Shown: piece by piece, positions 18,026 to 25,691 of the stretch
Numbering within the stretch: the stretch's first letter is position 1
How the letters are laid out: every line of letters begins with the position of its first letter
Source of the DNA: a virus
Virus record (IMG/VR): IMGVR_UViG_3300042141_000028
Coordinates: 1 to 38,280 of that record
Reading direction: 5' to 3' (one strand)
DNA length: 38,280 nucleotides
Notes under the pieces: model-generated
Databases searched by the model: none
The model's input: only the letters and a program-made list of their open reading frames with translations
What the model was told of the DNA's origin: nothing
Position numbers and translations under genes: made by a program

Positions 18026-19876
18026 CTAGAGTAATACACCCATAAGGGTCTTGATTTCAATAGATTCTGTGTCAACTTCAGCCCAAGCAAGACCTGAAGT
18101 AGTAGCAGATGAAACTGTTAAAACATAGCCATCGGTTGCTGCAACTGTCAGTGCAACTGGAGTTGAAGCAGTGCTTGCCGAAATAATTGAGCCTTTGGCA
18201 GTTAAGATAGCCTTATCAATAAAGTTAGATGTGTCAGGGGCTACTAAATCCCATTGTGCACCATCATAAACTTTCATTGCCCCAACTACTGTATTAAAGT
18301 ACAGAGCACCAGTTAGTAGTGGGTTGCCATCATTATCTACAGTTGGGTCAGATGACTTGTCTCCAAGGTATCTATCATCAAACTGGTCATAAGATGTGGC
18401 AGCAGATGAAGCACTTGTTGCTGCCGAGTTGGCAGATGTAAGCGCTGAAGAAGCCGAAGTGCTAGCACTAGATGCAGAAGTTGCTGCTGAGGTAGCAGAT
18501 GTACTTGCGCTATTAGCGCTAGTCAAAGCAGATGAAGCAGAAGTGCTTGCATTAGATTCTGAAGTAGAAGCGCTGTTAGCCGAAGTTAATGCACTAGAAG
18601 CGGATGTACTTGCCGATGATGCAGATGTAGCGGCAGCGCTGGCAGAGTTAGAAGCACTAGTTGCACTTGTAGCAGCAGCAGTAGCGCTAGCAGCAGCAGA
18701 AGTAGCAGAAGTAGCAGCAGCCGTTGCACTTGCTGCAGCAGATGTTGCTGAAGTAGAAGCAGCAGAAGCACTTGTAGATGCGCTATTGGCTGAAGTCAGA
18801 GCAGACGATGCTGAAGTGCTGGCTGAGTTAGCCGAAGTTAAGGCAGATGATGCTGAGGTGCTAGCCGAGGATGCTGAGGTTGCTGCTGCAGTTTCTGATG
18901 AAGATGCTGCAGTTGCCGAGTTAGCAGCCGAAGTAGCAGAGGTAGATGCAGCCGAGGCAGAGTTGCTTGCAGAGGTTGCAGAGGTGGCTGCTGAGGTGGC
19001 TGAGGTAGATGCACTGTTAGCGCTAGTTAGGGCGCTAGAAGCGCTTGTAGAGGCGCTAGAGGCACTCGTAGCAGCACTGGTAGCCGATGTGGCTGCGGAG
19101 GCTGCGCTTGTGGCTGCAGCAGTTGCAGAGCCTAGAATTGAGTCTACATAATCTTTAGGGGTAGCAGAGGATGAAACCATACCTGCGCTAGACAAACCTG
19201 TAATGACTGGGCTACCAGAGATGGTAGGGCTGGTCAGAGTCTTGTTAGTCAGAGTCTGAGTTGCATCATTAATAGTTACCGTACCTGTTGTATTAGGTAG
19301 GGTGATTGTGTTGTCCTGTGTAGGGTCAACTACAGTCAGGGTAGTCTCATAGGCATCAGCCGTTGAGCCTTCAAAGACAATGCTTGCTTCAGCAGAAGGT
19401 GTACCTGTAAGGGTAGGGTTAGAGATTGTTGGGCTAGTAAGAGTCTTGTTAGTTAGAGTCTGTGTCTTAAGTGTACCTACTACAACACCTTCGCCAGAGG
19501 CAATACCGTGCATATCGTGAGCAACACCAGCACCGTCATTGTAGGACTGAGTAGCCTCTGCGTGTAGGTTGGCATCACGGTAATCCCTACCGATAGCCAT
19601 ATGTCTTACGACAGCACCCGCTGAGTGAGCCTGGGCTGTTGAGCCATCTATGGCGCGAGTAATTGTAAAAGTGTTGGTAGATACCGCAGTCGCATCTACA
19701 ATTTCTTCAAGCGCGGTGTCAGGGTCGATTACCAATGTAAAGGTTCGACCAGATGGAATTGTTACACCACCTAGAAGAGTCGTTCCAGAGACAACTGTGA
19801 TTGATGATGCGCCAGCAGTAATGGCGCTTGTCAGCGTTGACTGCTGAGAACGAGATGAGTATTGACGAGTTGTCAT
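18026..19876 (-). CDS. Long tail fibre with Ala/Ser/Thr heptad-like repeats
   Basis: 616 aa. The N-terminus (SITVVSGTTLLGGVTIPSGR) and LTNKTLTSPTISNPTLTGTP repeats are the usual phage-fibre beta start. Residues 245-495 are almost only Ala, Ser and Thr with some Asn (motif SASTSASSALTSANSA and variants), a long trimeric coiled-coil or fibrous rod. A C-terminal head domain (YLGDKSSDPTVDNDGNPLLT and GALYFNTVVGAMKVYDGAQW) holds the bacterial-fibre N-type fold. It is probably the shaft that holds receptor-binding proteins. Confidence 0.8.
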   Translation of the reverse strand: MTTRQYSSRSQQSTLTSAITAGASSITVVSGTTLLGGVTIPSGRTFTLVIDPDTALEEIVDATAVSTNTFTITRAIDGSTAQAHSAGAVVRHMAIGRDYRDANLHAEATQSYNDGAGVAHDMHGIASGEGVVVGTLKTQTLTNKTLTSPTISNPTLTGTPSAEASIVFEGSTADAYETTLTVVDPTQDNTITLPNTTGTVTINDATQTLTNKTLTSPTISGSPVITGLSSAGMVSSSATPKDYVDSILGSATAAATSAASAATSATSAATSASSASTSASSALTSANSASTSATSAATSATSASNSASAASTSATSAANSATAASSSETAAATSASSASTSASSALTSANSASTSASSALTSANSASTSASAASTSATSAAASATAAATSATSAAASATAAATSATSASNSASAAATSASSASTSASSALTSANSASTSESNASTSASSALTSANSASTSATSAATSASSASTSASSALTSANSAATSASSAATSYDQFDDRYLGDKSSDPTVDNDGNPLLTGALYFNTVVGAMKVYDGAQWDLVAPDTSNFIDKAILTAKGSIISASTASTPVALTVAATDGYVLTVSSATTSGLAWAEVDTESIEIKTLMGVLL

Positions 19877-19884
19877 TCAGGTTC

Positions 19885-20802
19885 CTATCGGTTGAAGCGA
19901 ATGCGGGGAGGGTATTGACCTTGGAAAGCAGAAATCTCTTCCCGTAGTCTTTGTGTATACAAAGCAAATACTTGACGCACTGCAACGTTGGCTGAACCAA
20001 ACGGACGCTTTGCATCAATTTCATCAGCCTGTGGGCTAATCTGGCTAGCACGGGCTGGGTCTAGATAAGTCAGAAGTCTGTAGGCAGCGCCAAGAATTAC
20101 TACATCTCTTGCTGTCTCTGGGTATCCTGTCTGAGTTGTAAAGGTTTCTGTATTAGAAGTAAAGGCTGTAGGTTGAGTAACGTACATAACTTTGACTGTA
20201 CGACCAGGAGTAATAAAGTCATAGATTGTAAGAGTCTGGCTACCTGCACCCCAAGTATTAGTTTCGGCTAGTGGGTCAAAGTCATAACGGTTAACTCGAA
20301 TCCACTCTTGAGATGGACCAGTGTCTTGCCACATAACAGTCAGGATAGATTCGATTCCAAGAGCACCAAGGTCGTAAGTATTTTGTGCTGCGTTAAATGT
20401 GAATGTAGTTTGCTTAATAACCATCAACTGCGTGCCCATTGCTCGGATGGTGTCATTGATTGCTCGCTTGACCACATAACGTGGGAAGATTGGAGAGACT
20501 GTAACCTTTGTGTCAACCGCTGCTGTGGCTGCTGTAGTTCCTAGGTAACCGCGACCATAGGGAGCAATCGTTGCTGTATTGGCTACGCGGTCAAAAGAGT
20601 CAACCCACATTAACTCTTCGCCTACCTCGATAATACCTTTGCCTACTGAATCAGTAGAGCCTAGGCTCAAGATAGTTGGAGAAGAACTAGGAGAAGTCAA
20701 TGTAGTGACTGCTGCTGTTAGGTATGTGGAGCGGTCTTGCTGATAAGTATATCCTGAGAGGTTAATCAAAACCTCATCAATCATTTGGCTAAGTGTTGTC
20801 AC
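19885..20802 (-). CDS. Neck or tail connector protein candidate, 305 aa
   Basis: GTG start at 20802 overlaps the stop of the upstream gene. The layout has an N-terminal helix (MTTLSQMIDEVLINLSGY), a beta domain (GVGEELMWVDSFD-like block, residues 55-110), then RYVVKRAINDTIRAMGTQLM (110-130), a further beta region and a final helix (NVAVRQVFALYTQRLREEIS). The combination of a helical bundle and an inserted beta domain resembles podovirus adaptors or head-tail joining proteins. The position, after the head genes and before the fibres, supports this. Not proven. Confidence 0.55.
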   Translation of the reverse strand: MTTLSQMIDEVLINLSGYTYQQDRSTYLTAAVTTLTSPSSSPTILSLGSTDSVGKGIIEVGEELMWVDSFDRVANTATIAPYGRGYLGTTAATAAVDTKVTVSPIFPRYVVKRAINDTIRAMGTQLMVIKQTTFTFNAAQNTYDLGALGIESILTVMWQDTGPSQEWIRVNRYDFDPLAETNTWGAGSQTLTIYDFITPGRTVKVMYVTQPTAFTSNTETFTTQTGYPETARDVVILGAAYRLLTYLDPARASQISPQADEIDAKRPFGSANVAVRQVFALYTQRLREEISAFQGQYPPRIRFNR

Positions 20803-21074
20803 AGATTAATGCTCCTTAGGGCGTCGTTGGGTGATAACCCAGAAGTTCCAGCAAGTTCATTACAGATACCGCCAAGGGCTTTGTAATCATTCGGTTGGCG
20901 ATTAGCATCTGCCTTTTTATTCAATGCAGCAATAAGGGCTAGCCCAGTAGTGCCAGCATAAACATTAGCAGCCTGAGTAGGTGCTAAGTAATCTGCTAAC
21001 GCTGGATATGTACCACCATTAGCCAAGCGATTTAGTTCGCTGGTAAAAGAACTACCTGCTGTGCCTGTTGCCAT
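20799..21074 (-). CDS. Small hypothetical virion-region protein, 91 aa
   Basis: Ala/Gly/Thr-rich with a helical run (FTSELNRLANGGTYPALADY, LALIAALNKKADANRQPNDY). No family recognised. ATG 21074 adjoins the stop of the previous gene. It lies in the late block between small basic proteins and the neck protein. Coding is supported by tight junctions on both sides. Confidence 0.65.
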   Translation of the reverse strand: MATGTAGSSFTSELNRLANGGTYPALADYLAPTQAANVYAGTTGLALIAALNKKADANRQPNDYKALGGICNELAGTSGLSPNDALRSINL

Positions 21075-21469
21075 TATCTATACCTTGCCGTTTTCTTTGC
21101 TATGGACTTTGGTTGTTTGACGAACTGCTTGCCCTTCTTCATACCTTCACGCTTTGCTTTACTAGTAGCAGCGTACTCGGAAGCGCTTAGCGCCTTCCTT
21201 GCTTTCTCTGGGAGATATCTCTCACCTGTCGCCTTAGAGCCCTGAGTGCTTGGCTTGCCAGACTTAGTGCCCCATTTTTCTTTGGTCCACTTTGATAGAG
21301 ATTTCTGCTTACTGGTTTTTGCACCTGAGTATCCTCCGCCTGCCTTCTTGTATTCTTGTGCTACAAGTTGCGCTTTGCGAGCAGACCATTGACCAGGCTT
21401 ACCGCCCTTACCACTAGCCATAATCTTATTCTTAATTCGCTCACGAAGTGCTGGGTTAGTGTAAGCCAT
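21074..21469 (-). CDS. Small basic protein of DUF5872-like type, 131 aa
   Basis: Starts MAYTNPALRERIKNKIMASG; the next block is GGKPGQWSARKAQLVAQEYK. Then come SLSKWTKEKWGTKSGKP and RYLPEKARKALSASEYAATS. These blocks agree with a conserved domain (DUF5872) known from phages and giant viruses, function unknown. Strongly basic. I choose ATG 21469 (TAATG overlap with the previous stop) rather than the in-frame ATG 21475. Confidence 0.8.
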   Translation of the reverse strand: MAYTNPALRERIKNKIMASGKGGKPGQWSARKAQLVAQEYKKAGGGYSGAKTSKQKSLSKWTKEKWGTKSGKPSTQGSKATGERYLPEKARKALSASEYAATSKAKREGMKKGKQFVKQPKSIAKKTARYR

Positions 21470-21768
21470 TACCATTTAACCTTATCAGCCCAGTATGCTG
21501 CGGATAGTTTACCCTTAGCGATGTTTTTAGCGTGGCGTGCTTTGAAGGATGCACGCTTCTTCTTCATACGAGTAGACTCTCCAGCCTTCGGTGCACCAGC
21601 AGTCTTTGCTCCTTGCTCACCGAAACGGATTGTCTTAATAGTGTCCCCTTGTTTAGCCACAACTATGTGCGACTTCTTAGGGTGATTCGGCGTACGCTTA
21701 GGTTTATTAAACCCAGATACTCCTGCTCTAGCGAGCCTTGAGTCCTTCTTGCTTGCCATATTCCCCAT
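21469..21768 (-). CDS. Small basic protein of DUF6321-like type, 99 aa
   Basis: ARAGVSGFNKPKRTPNHPKK, then SHIVVAKQGDTIKTIRFGEQG and RASFKARHAKNIAKGKLSAA followed by YWADKVKW are the conserved blocks of this phage protein type (DUF6321), whose role is unknown. Very rich in Lys/Arg, so it may bind DNA or RNA in the virion. AGGAAAG lies before the start ATG 21768. The N-terminal codons overlap the end of the small gene at 21728-21880. Confidence 0.8.
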   Translation of the reverse strand: MGNMASKKDSRLARAGVSGFNKPKRTPNHPKKSHIVVAKQGDTIKTIRFGEQGAKTAGAPKAGESTRMKKKRASFKARHAKNIAKGKLSAAYWADKVKW

Positions 21769-21880
21769 ACTTTCCTAGTACTGACCTTATTGTTCCATTC
21801 TTGCTAAGCCGCACAACCATTCCATTTTTAATCTGGACAGGGTTAAATCCTCTGTGCGGCTTGTATTTACCTGATGACAT
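21728..21880 (-). CDS. Small basic protein, 50 aa
   Basis: Translates as MSSGKYKPHRGFNPVQIKNG, then MVVRLSKNGTIRSVLGKYGEY and a basic end. The start ATG 21880 overlaps the previous stop as TAATG, and its last 41 bases lie in the next gene in another frame. The protein is coherent (beta-hairpin-like ring of V/I and R/K). It would be missed by a 60-residue cut-off. Unknown function. Confidence 0.65.
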   Translation of the reverse strand: MSSGKYKPHRGFNPVQIKNGMVVRLSKNGTIRSVLGKYGEYGKQEGLKAR

Positions 21881-22329
21881 TACTTAGGCAACTTGCCGAA
21901 CAAACCGCCAAGACCGCCACCGCGACTCATCATTCGGTATACTGGAGTTACTTTCTTATCAGCACCCTTACCGATACCACCTTGTGAGCGTGGCTTATCT
22001 GGGAAAACAGAAACAGTTTTACCTAAGCCTTTAGCCTCTTTAATTGAACCACCCTTAGCAGCAGCAGTTACCTGTGCTCTTGTAGTTGCAGTCTTCTTGA
22101 CTGGACCCTTTTTGGCTCTTGCTTCATCTGGACTAGAAGCAACTTTCTTTACAGATTTAGTTGTTTCTTCAGCGCTACCCACATTTCCTGGAAGAAGTGC
22201 ATTTGAGCCCGTAACAAATGGACTATCGATACTTTTGAATTGATTTCTAAAAGCATCTACTGAATATGTTTTGCCACCAGCCTTAACAGTTTTACCATCC
22301 TTGGAAACTTCCCATCTTATTTTTGCCAC
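21880..22329 (-). CDS. Basic low-complexity protein, 149 aa
   Basis: The first 30 residues (MAKIRWEVSKDGKTVKAGGK) are a small ordered part. The rest is Lys/Ala/Gly-rich and probably disordered (TTKSVKKVASSPDEARAKKG, TTRAQVTAAAKGGSIKEAKG), ending in MMSRGGGLGGLFGKLPK. No family recognised. It is part of the row of basic late proteins downstream of the capsid gene. Confidence 0.65.
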   Translation of the reverse strand: MAKIRWEVSKDGKTVKAGGKTYSVDAFRNQFKSIDSPFVTGSNALLPGNVGSAEETTKSVKKVASSPDEARAKKGPVKKTATTRAQVTAAAKGGSIKEAKGLGKTVSVFPDKPRSQGGIGKGADKKVTPVYRMMSRGGGLGGLFGKLPK

Positions 22330-22330
22330 T

Positions 22331-22495
22331 TTACTTACCTTTTCTCTTACGAGCCATACCCGCCTGTGACAACGCTATGGCTACTGCTTGTTTCTTGGAC
22401 TTTACTTTCTTGCTTGACTTTCCAATATTGAGTTCGCCCTTTTTGAACTCACGCATAACCTTGGAAACCTTCTTCTGTTTAGCAGTCTTCTTCAT
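22331..22495 (-). CDS. Small basic protein of DUF6496-like type, 54 aa
   Basis: VSKVMREFKKGELNIGKSSK, then KVKSKKQAVAIALSQAGMAR is a well conserved phage/bacterial motif (DUF6496-like: K..VM.Ef..G.L..g....V...kQA.AI.l..Ag). The function is unknown; very basic. ATG 22495; the stop TAA is at 22331-22333. Confidence 0.75.
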   Translation of the reverse strand: MKKTAKQKKVSKVMREFKKGELNIGKSSKKVKSKKQAVAIALSQAGMARKRKGK

Positions 22496-22497
22496 TA

Positions 22498-22851
22498 TTA
22501 CTTAGCCCTCATTCCAGACCTATTGCTACCTAGGTTGCCCATACGGGTTTTACCAGATACAATATTGCCGCCGCCCCAGTTAGGCATTTCTTTCCTGGTT
22601 CCAAAGTCTTTAACTCTTGCCGTGTACTTAGGATACTTTTGCTCTAAGTAAAGCATATCAGCCTTTGCTTGGCGTTTCATCTTTTTATCTTTAGCCGTAA
22701 CTGCTGGTTGACCTGCAACCTCTAGGGCATATAAGTAGTCATCTTTTGTTAATTTAGTATTTGGTGCTGGAAGTGGTTTCTTTCCTCTTACTGTTCCCTG
22801 GTTACCTGGCTTTCCTTTTGCCGCTCCTGGGTTACTTGATGTTGTTGCCAT
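22498..22851 (-). CDS. Hypothetical basic protein, 117 aa
   Basis: N-terminal 35 residues are Gly/Pro/Lys-rich and disordered (NPGAAKGKPGNQGTVRGKKP). Residues 36-85 are helical (TKDDYLYALEVAGQPAVTAK, QAKADMLYLEQKYPKYTARV), and the tail is Gly/Asn/Arg-rich. No family. Adjoins the next gene by one base (TAATG type). Confidence 0.65.
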   Translation of the reverse strand: MATTSSNPGAAKGKPGNQGTVRGKKPLPAPNTKLTKDDYLYALEVAGQPAVTAKDKKMKRQAKADMLYLEQKYPKYTARVKDFGTRKEMPNWGGGNIVSGKTRMGNLGSNRSGMRAK

Positions 22852-23060
22852 TAGTTTCCTCCTGCAGCCTTACGGGCTTGCTTTAGTGTCTTTCTAGCAT
22901 CAGCAGCGGCTTTTTTAGCACGAGCCAATTCTTTCTTTACATCTTTACGAATCATAATTGCTTCAAATTCTTTATATGGCATAACTGGATTTACGCCCTC
23001 GGCATCACCACTCCAAGGAGAATTTTTCCATTCATCCCAATATGGACGATTTTCTGGCAT
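22851..23060 (-). CDS. Small hypothetical protein, 69 aa
   Basis: MPENRPYWDEWKNSPWSGDA starts with many Trp/Pro. Then a long basic helix (AIMIRKDVKKELARAKKAAA, ARKTLKQARKAAGG) suits nucleic-acid contact or a coiled coil. No family. ATG 23060 is directly after the stop of the upstream gene. Confidence 0.65.
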   Translation of the reverse strand: MPENRPYWDEWKNSPWSGDAEGVNPVMPYKEFEAIMIRKDVKKELARAKKAAADARKTLKQARKAAGGN

Positions 23061-23216
23061 TTACTTACCTTTTTTCATAGGCTTCTTAGCCATACGCTTT
23101 TTAGCCATCTTCATCATTGTGGCTTTCTCTTCCATCTTCTCAGCCTTAGCATACATCTTCGCTGCCTTCTTACCCTTGGCTGTGTATGGGAACTTCTTTC
23201 CATTTACCTTTGGCAT
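23061..23216 (-). CDS. Small Lys/Met-rich basic protein, 51 aa
   Basis: MPKVNGKKFPYTAKGKKAAK is a form often met in phage late regions (it matches the K-F-P-Y-T...G...A motif of small virion-associated proteins). The rest (MYAKAEKMEEKATMMKMAKK and following) is a charged helix ending in RMAKKPMKKGK. Unknown role. The stop TAA (23061-23063) touches the ATG of the downstream gene. Confidence 0.72.
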   Translation of the reverse strand: MPKVNGKKFPYTAKGKKAAKMYAKAEKMEEKATMMKMAKKRMAKKPMKKGK

Positions 23217-23217
23217 T

Positions 23218-23529
23218 TTATACTCCTAGTTCTTTCATTACCGCTGCTGATTTATTATTGATTGTTTTGGCTGGTGGCATTTTGTTGCCGTCATACGGTC
23301 TACCCATAACCTCACTAGCCTTGACTGCCTCTTGTATCTTCGCCATAGAAGTTCCATTCGGCTGAATGCCCTGGGCTCTTGCCTCTTTGTAGGCATTCAA
23401 TTCTGCGTTAAACGCTTTGTTCGGCATACTTCTGCGAGAATCCGCATCGCCTGCGTTCATTTGTACGGACATACCTTTGCACCCGAAACATCCGTCCACA
23501 TACTCGGGGTGATATTCCCAATGTTTCAT
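23218..23529 (-). CDS. Hypothetical phage protein, 103 aa
   Basis: Starts MKHWEYHPEYVDGCFGCKGM, with a CxxC pair, then SRRSMPNKAFNAELNAYKEARAQGIQPNGT and a helical end. Proteins with this start and FNAELNAYKEAR block are often found between capsid and tail genes of actinophages. Function unknown. It overlaps the upstream gene by 4 bases. Confidence 0.72.
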   Translation of the reverse strand: MKHWEYHPEYVDGCFGCKGMSVQMNAGDADSRRSMPNKAFNAELNAYKEARAQGIQPNGTSMAKIQEAVKASEVMGRPYDGNKMPPAKTINNKSAAVMKELGV

Positions 23530-23798
23530 AGTGCAGTAAAATTACTTTCTGTTATTCCTACACCACCTGCGATGAGCCTAGCCTTTGTGGCATCATCCAC
23601 TACGTGGTTATATCCACCCTGATAAATCTCAGGATAGTTTGCATAGTCCTCATCCATTAAATAACGAACCTGTGCATACTGACCATTAGTATTTCTTACT
23701 ATGGTTATGCCTCGGTCAATTTTATAGAAGTAAAATAAACGAGCCTGTCCCGCAGGACCTTCTTCTACAGTTGGTGTCTTAAACAACCATTCAGTCAT
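23526..23798 (-). CDS. Small structural-region protein, 90 aa
   Basis: TEWLFKTPTVEEGPAGQARL and FYFYKIDRGITIVRNTNGQY give a beta-rich core, followed by NYPEIYQGGYNHVVDDATKA and a short end. Conserved in related phages beside the capsid gene, perhaps as a head accessory protein; unproven. CTAGGAGG lies 5 bases before the ATG. A hairpin (23826-23854) lies between it and the capsid gene. Confidence 0.7.
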   Translation of the reverse strand: MTEWLFKTPTVEEGPAGQARLFYFYKIDRGITIVRNTNGQYAQVRYLMDEDYANYPEIYQGGYNHVVDDATKARLIAGGVGITESNFTAL

Positions 23799-23825
23799 TA
23801 AGTCCTCCTAGTGAACTCACCCCGA

Positions 23826-23854
23826 AGGGCAGACTTTTCAAATATGCCTGCCCT
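23826..23854 (-). terminator. Hairpin after the capsid gene, partial terminator or attenuator candidate
   Basis: AGGGCAG (23826-23832) and CTGCCCT (23848-23854) pair perfectly over seven bases with a 15-base loop. There is no strong U-tract in the leftward direction, so it may stabilise the 3' end of the capsid message or reduce read-through rather than stop it. Confidence 0.4.
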
Positions 23855-23868
23855 GCAGAGTCAATCAA

Positions 23869-25071
23869 CTAAAGAGCAGCGATTGAAGAACCAGTCTCAA
23901 TACGATACAACGCTTCCTCACGGTAGCGAGCAAAGCCGAGTACGCCGTACCAACCCATTGGGCGGAAGCGCATCAACTTGTCGGTTACGTTACCGATAAC
24001 GATGTGTGGCTCTTCTGCAACAGCCTCAGCAAGTGCTTGCTGTCCGCAGAGGAGAGTATCAAATACACGGGTTACTGGAGTTACAGTTACAGTTGTTGTA
24101 GCAGTAACTGCTGCAGTGTTTGCTGTATCTACAGTGAAAGTCGTGGTTGAGCCAGTGGTGCTAATTGCAGTAATCTTTGCACCTGAAGCAATACCAGTTC
24201 CAGCAATCTTGTCGCCAACTTCTGCACGAGTTGCAATAACAGCAGAAGAAGCAACACCGAAGGTGAAGCCTGCTGAAGTACCAGCAACAGTTACAGCGGT
24301 TGTAGCAAGTGCAGTCTGGTCTGCGCCATCCTTGGCATTTGGTAGACGTGAAGACTCTACGAAGAATGCGCCTTCGTAATCTCCAATTTCGCCTGCCCAA
24401 ACTTTGTCAACATTGCCAGGAGTCTGAATGTGGGTGAAGTTCCAGCCCATATTGCCAGTCTCTGCACGAAGGTCGTGTGAAACTTCTGGGTGGATACCGC
24501 ACCAGTAGTAAGAACCACGGCGAGCCTTTGCTTTGTTGGCACGCAACTTAGCGACAGCCTTGCGGATGTCTGCTGAGTCAATCGTGTCAGAAGCAGTTAG
24601 AGTTGCTGTAGTAGTACGAGCACCTCCGTAAATTACATTTGTTCCGCCAGTTAAGGTTGTAGAAACAACTGCGTCGATAGAATCAGCGAGGTTGTATGCA
24701 ATGATATTTGCAATCGCTGGGTCTACATCGGCAAGTGAGAACAACTCAAGAGCGCGGGTTACGAGGACTGCATTACCGTACTCATTAAGAGTAATGGTTA
24801 CTGAAGTCGGTGTTGAGAGCGCTACTGCATCTGGGTCAGTTGTCTCAGATAGAGTAGAGGTCTTTTGGTCAAGGTCAACATAGCGTTGTAGAACAACGGT
24901 TGAACCTGGAATTGCTTGGCGTGCTGGACGCTTATCGGCAACCGAACGAAGTAGTGGTTCGGAACGAAGAGCAAACTCGAGAAGACGGTCATACGCCTTC
25001 TGTACGAGACCAGCGCCACCAACTGAACCACCGAGAGACGTGCTCGCGGTAGAGGTATATTGGTTTGACAT
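23869..25071 (-). CDS. Major capsid protein, N4-gp56 / HK97-fold type
   Basis: 400 aa. RLLEFALRSEPLLRSVADKR, GSTVVLQRYVDLDQKTSTLS and ATTPTSVTITLNEYGNAVLV are the N-arm and E-loop region of N4-type HK97-fold capsids. SYYWCGIHPEVSHDLRAETG and MGWYGVLGFARYREEALYRI are P- and A-domain segments. Residues 257-345 are an inserted Thr/Ala/Val beta module (ATTAVTVAGTSAGFTFGVAS, then TTFTVDTANTAAVTATTTVT), absent in the short members, that could form a surface decoration. It starts after GTCTAGGAGAC. The scaffold gene is directly upstream (25101). Confidence 0.86.
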   Translation of the reverse strand: MSNQYTSTASTSLGGSVGGAGLVQKAYDRLLEFALRSEPLLRSVADKRPARQAIPGSTVVLQRYVDLDQKTSTLSETTDPDAVALSTPTSVTITLNEYGNAVLVTRALELFSLADVDPAIANIIAYNLADSIDAVVSTTLTGGTNVIYGGARTTTATLTASDTIDSADIRKAVAKLRANKAKARRGSYYWCGIHPEVSHDLRAETGNMGWNFTHIQTPGNVDKVWAGEIGDYEGAFFVESSRLPNAKDGADQTALATTAVTVAGTSAGFTFGVASSAVIATRAEVGDKIAGTGIASGAKITAISTTGSTTTFTVDTANTAAVTATTTVTVTPVTRVFDTLLCGQQALAEAVAEEPHIVIGNVTDKLMRFRPMGWYGVLGFARYREEALYRIETGSSIAAL

Positions 25072-25100
25072 TAGTTTTAGTCTCCTAGACTATGAACGAG

Positions 25101-25571
25101 TTATTCTTGTGAACGCAGTAAACCTAAAATTTCCTCTGCGGAATCAGCGTTGTTTAGACGCATCTCGAGGTCTTCTGCTCTGTCGGGAGTAAATGCTCCC
25201 TGAGTAAGAACATCTTGATTGCGTAGTGCAGCCAAATCGTTCTTATCTACTGCGGGGGCGTCTGTCACCTTTATTCCAAACAAGTCAGCGTTATCATCGA
25301 GCCAGTTATTCACTGCCTCTTCGTTAACGTCTTCCAAGTCCTTCATAATTAGGCGAGCAGCCTTTGCGTTTACGCCCTTCTTTTCTAGGACTGAACGAAC
25401 TGTTGTTTCTTTCTTTTCCTTGAGGAATCCATCAAGTTGCTCAGAAAGTTCCTTGATACGTTTCTCATCTGCTCTTTTGGCTTTACGTAGTTTCTTAACT
25501 AAGTCATTGCCTTCTAGAACTTCTGGAGTATCTAGGTCGTCGTCTTCTTCATCCCAGTAGTTGTTGCTCAT
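25101..25571 (-). CDS. Capsid scaffold protein
   Basis: 156 aa, acidic and helical. The middle (KKLRKAKRADEKRIKELSEQ, LDGFLKEKKETTVRSVLEKK) is a coiled coil. The C-terminal part (GAFTPDRAEDLEMRLNNADS) is a small acidic helix that could contact the capsid protein. Its place directly upstream of the capsid gene, and its size, fit a scaffold protein; assignment by context and composition. Confidence 0.78.
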   Translation of the reverse strand: MSNNYWDEEDDDLDTPEVLEGNDLVKKLRKAKRADEKRIKELSEQLDGFLKEKKETTVRSVLEKKGVNAKAARLIMKDLEDVNEEAVNNWLDDNADLFGIKVTDAPAVDKNDLAALRNQDVLTQGAFTPDRAEDLEMRLNNADSAEEILGLLRSQE

Positions 25572-25691
25572 AGCAACGTTCCACCCTTCTATTCGTTGTT
25601 AGTCGTAAGCCTCAGTTACCATTCGGGGAAATGGGCTGGCTCTTACTACCAGTCTGTTACGCTGGCGGGGCTGGTCGGTCCGCTCAGGATT
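25572..25691. other. 120-base spacer between scaffold and virion protein genes
   Basis: Largest spacer inside the late operon. On the minus strand it contains CCATT-TCCCCG-AATGG and CTGG-N9-CCAG hairpins before the weak ribosome site AAGGGTGG of the scaffold gene. It may hold an internal promoter or a processing point to raise capsid and scaffold expression; no convincing -35/-10 pair is seen. Confidence 0.4.

Noticed and set aside
18396-19151. 251-codon plus-strand frame rich in Ala, Val, Glu
   Set aside because: It is the antisense shadow of the Ala/Ser/Thr repeats in the fibre gene; no ribosome site.
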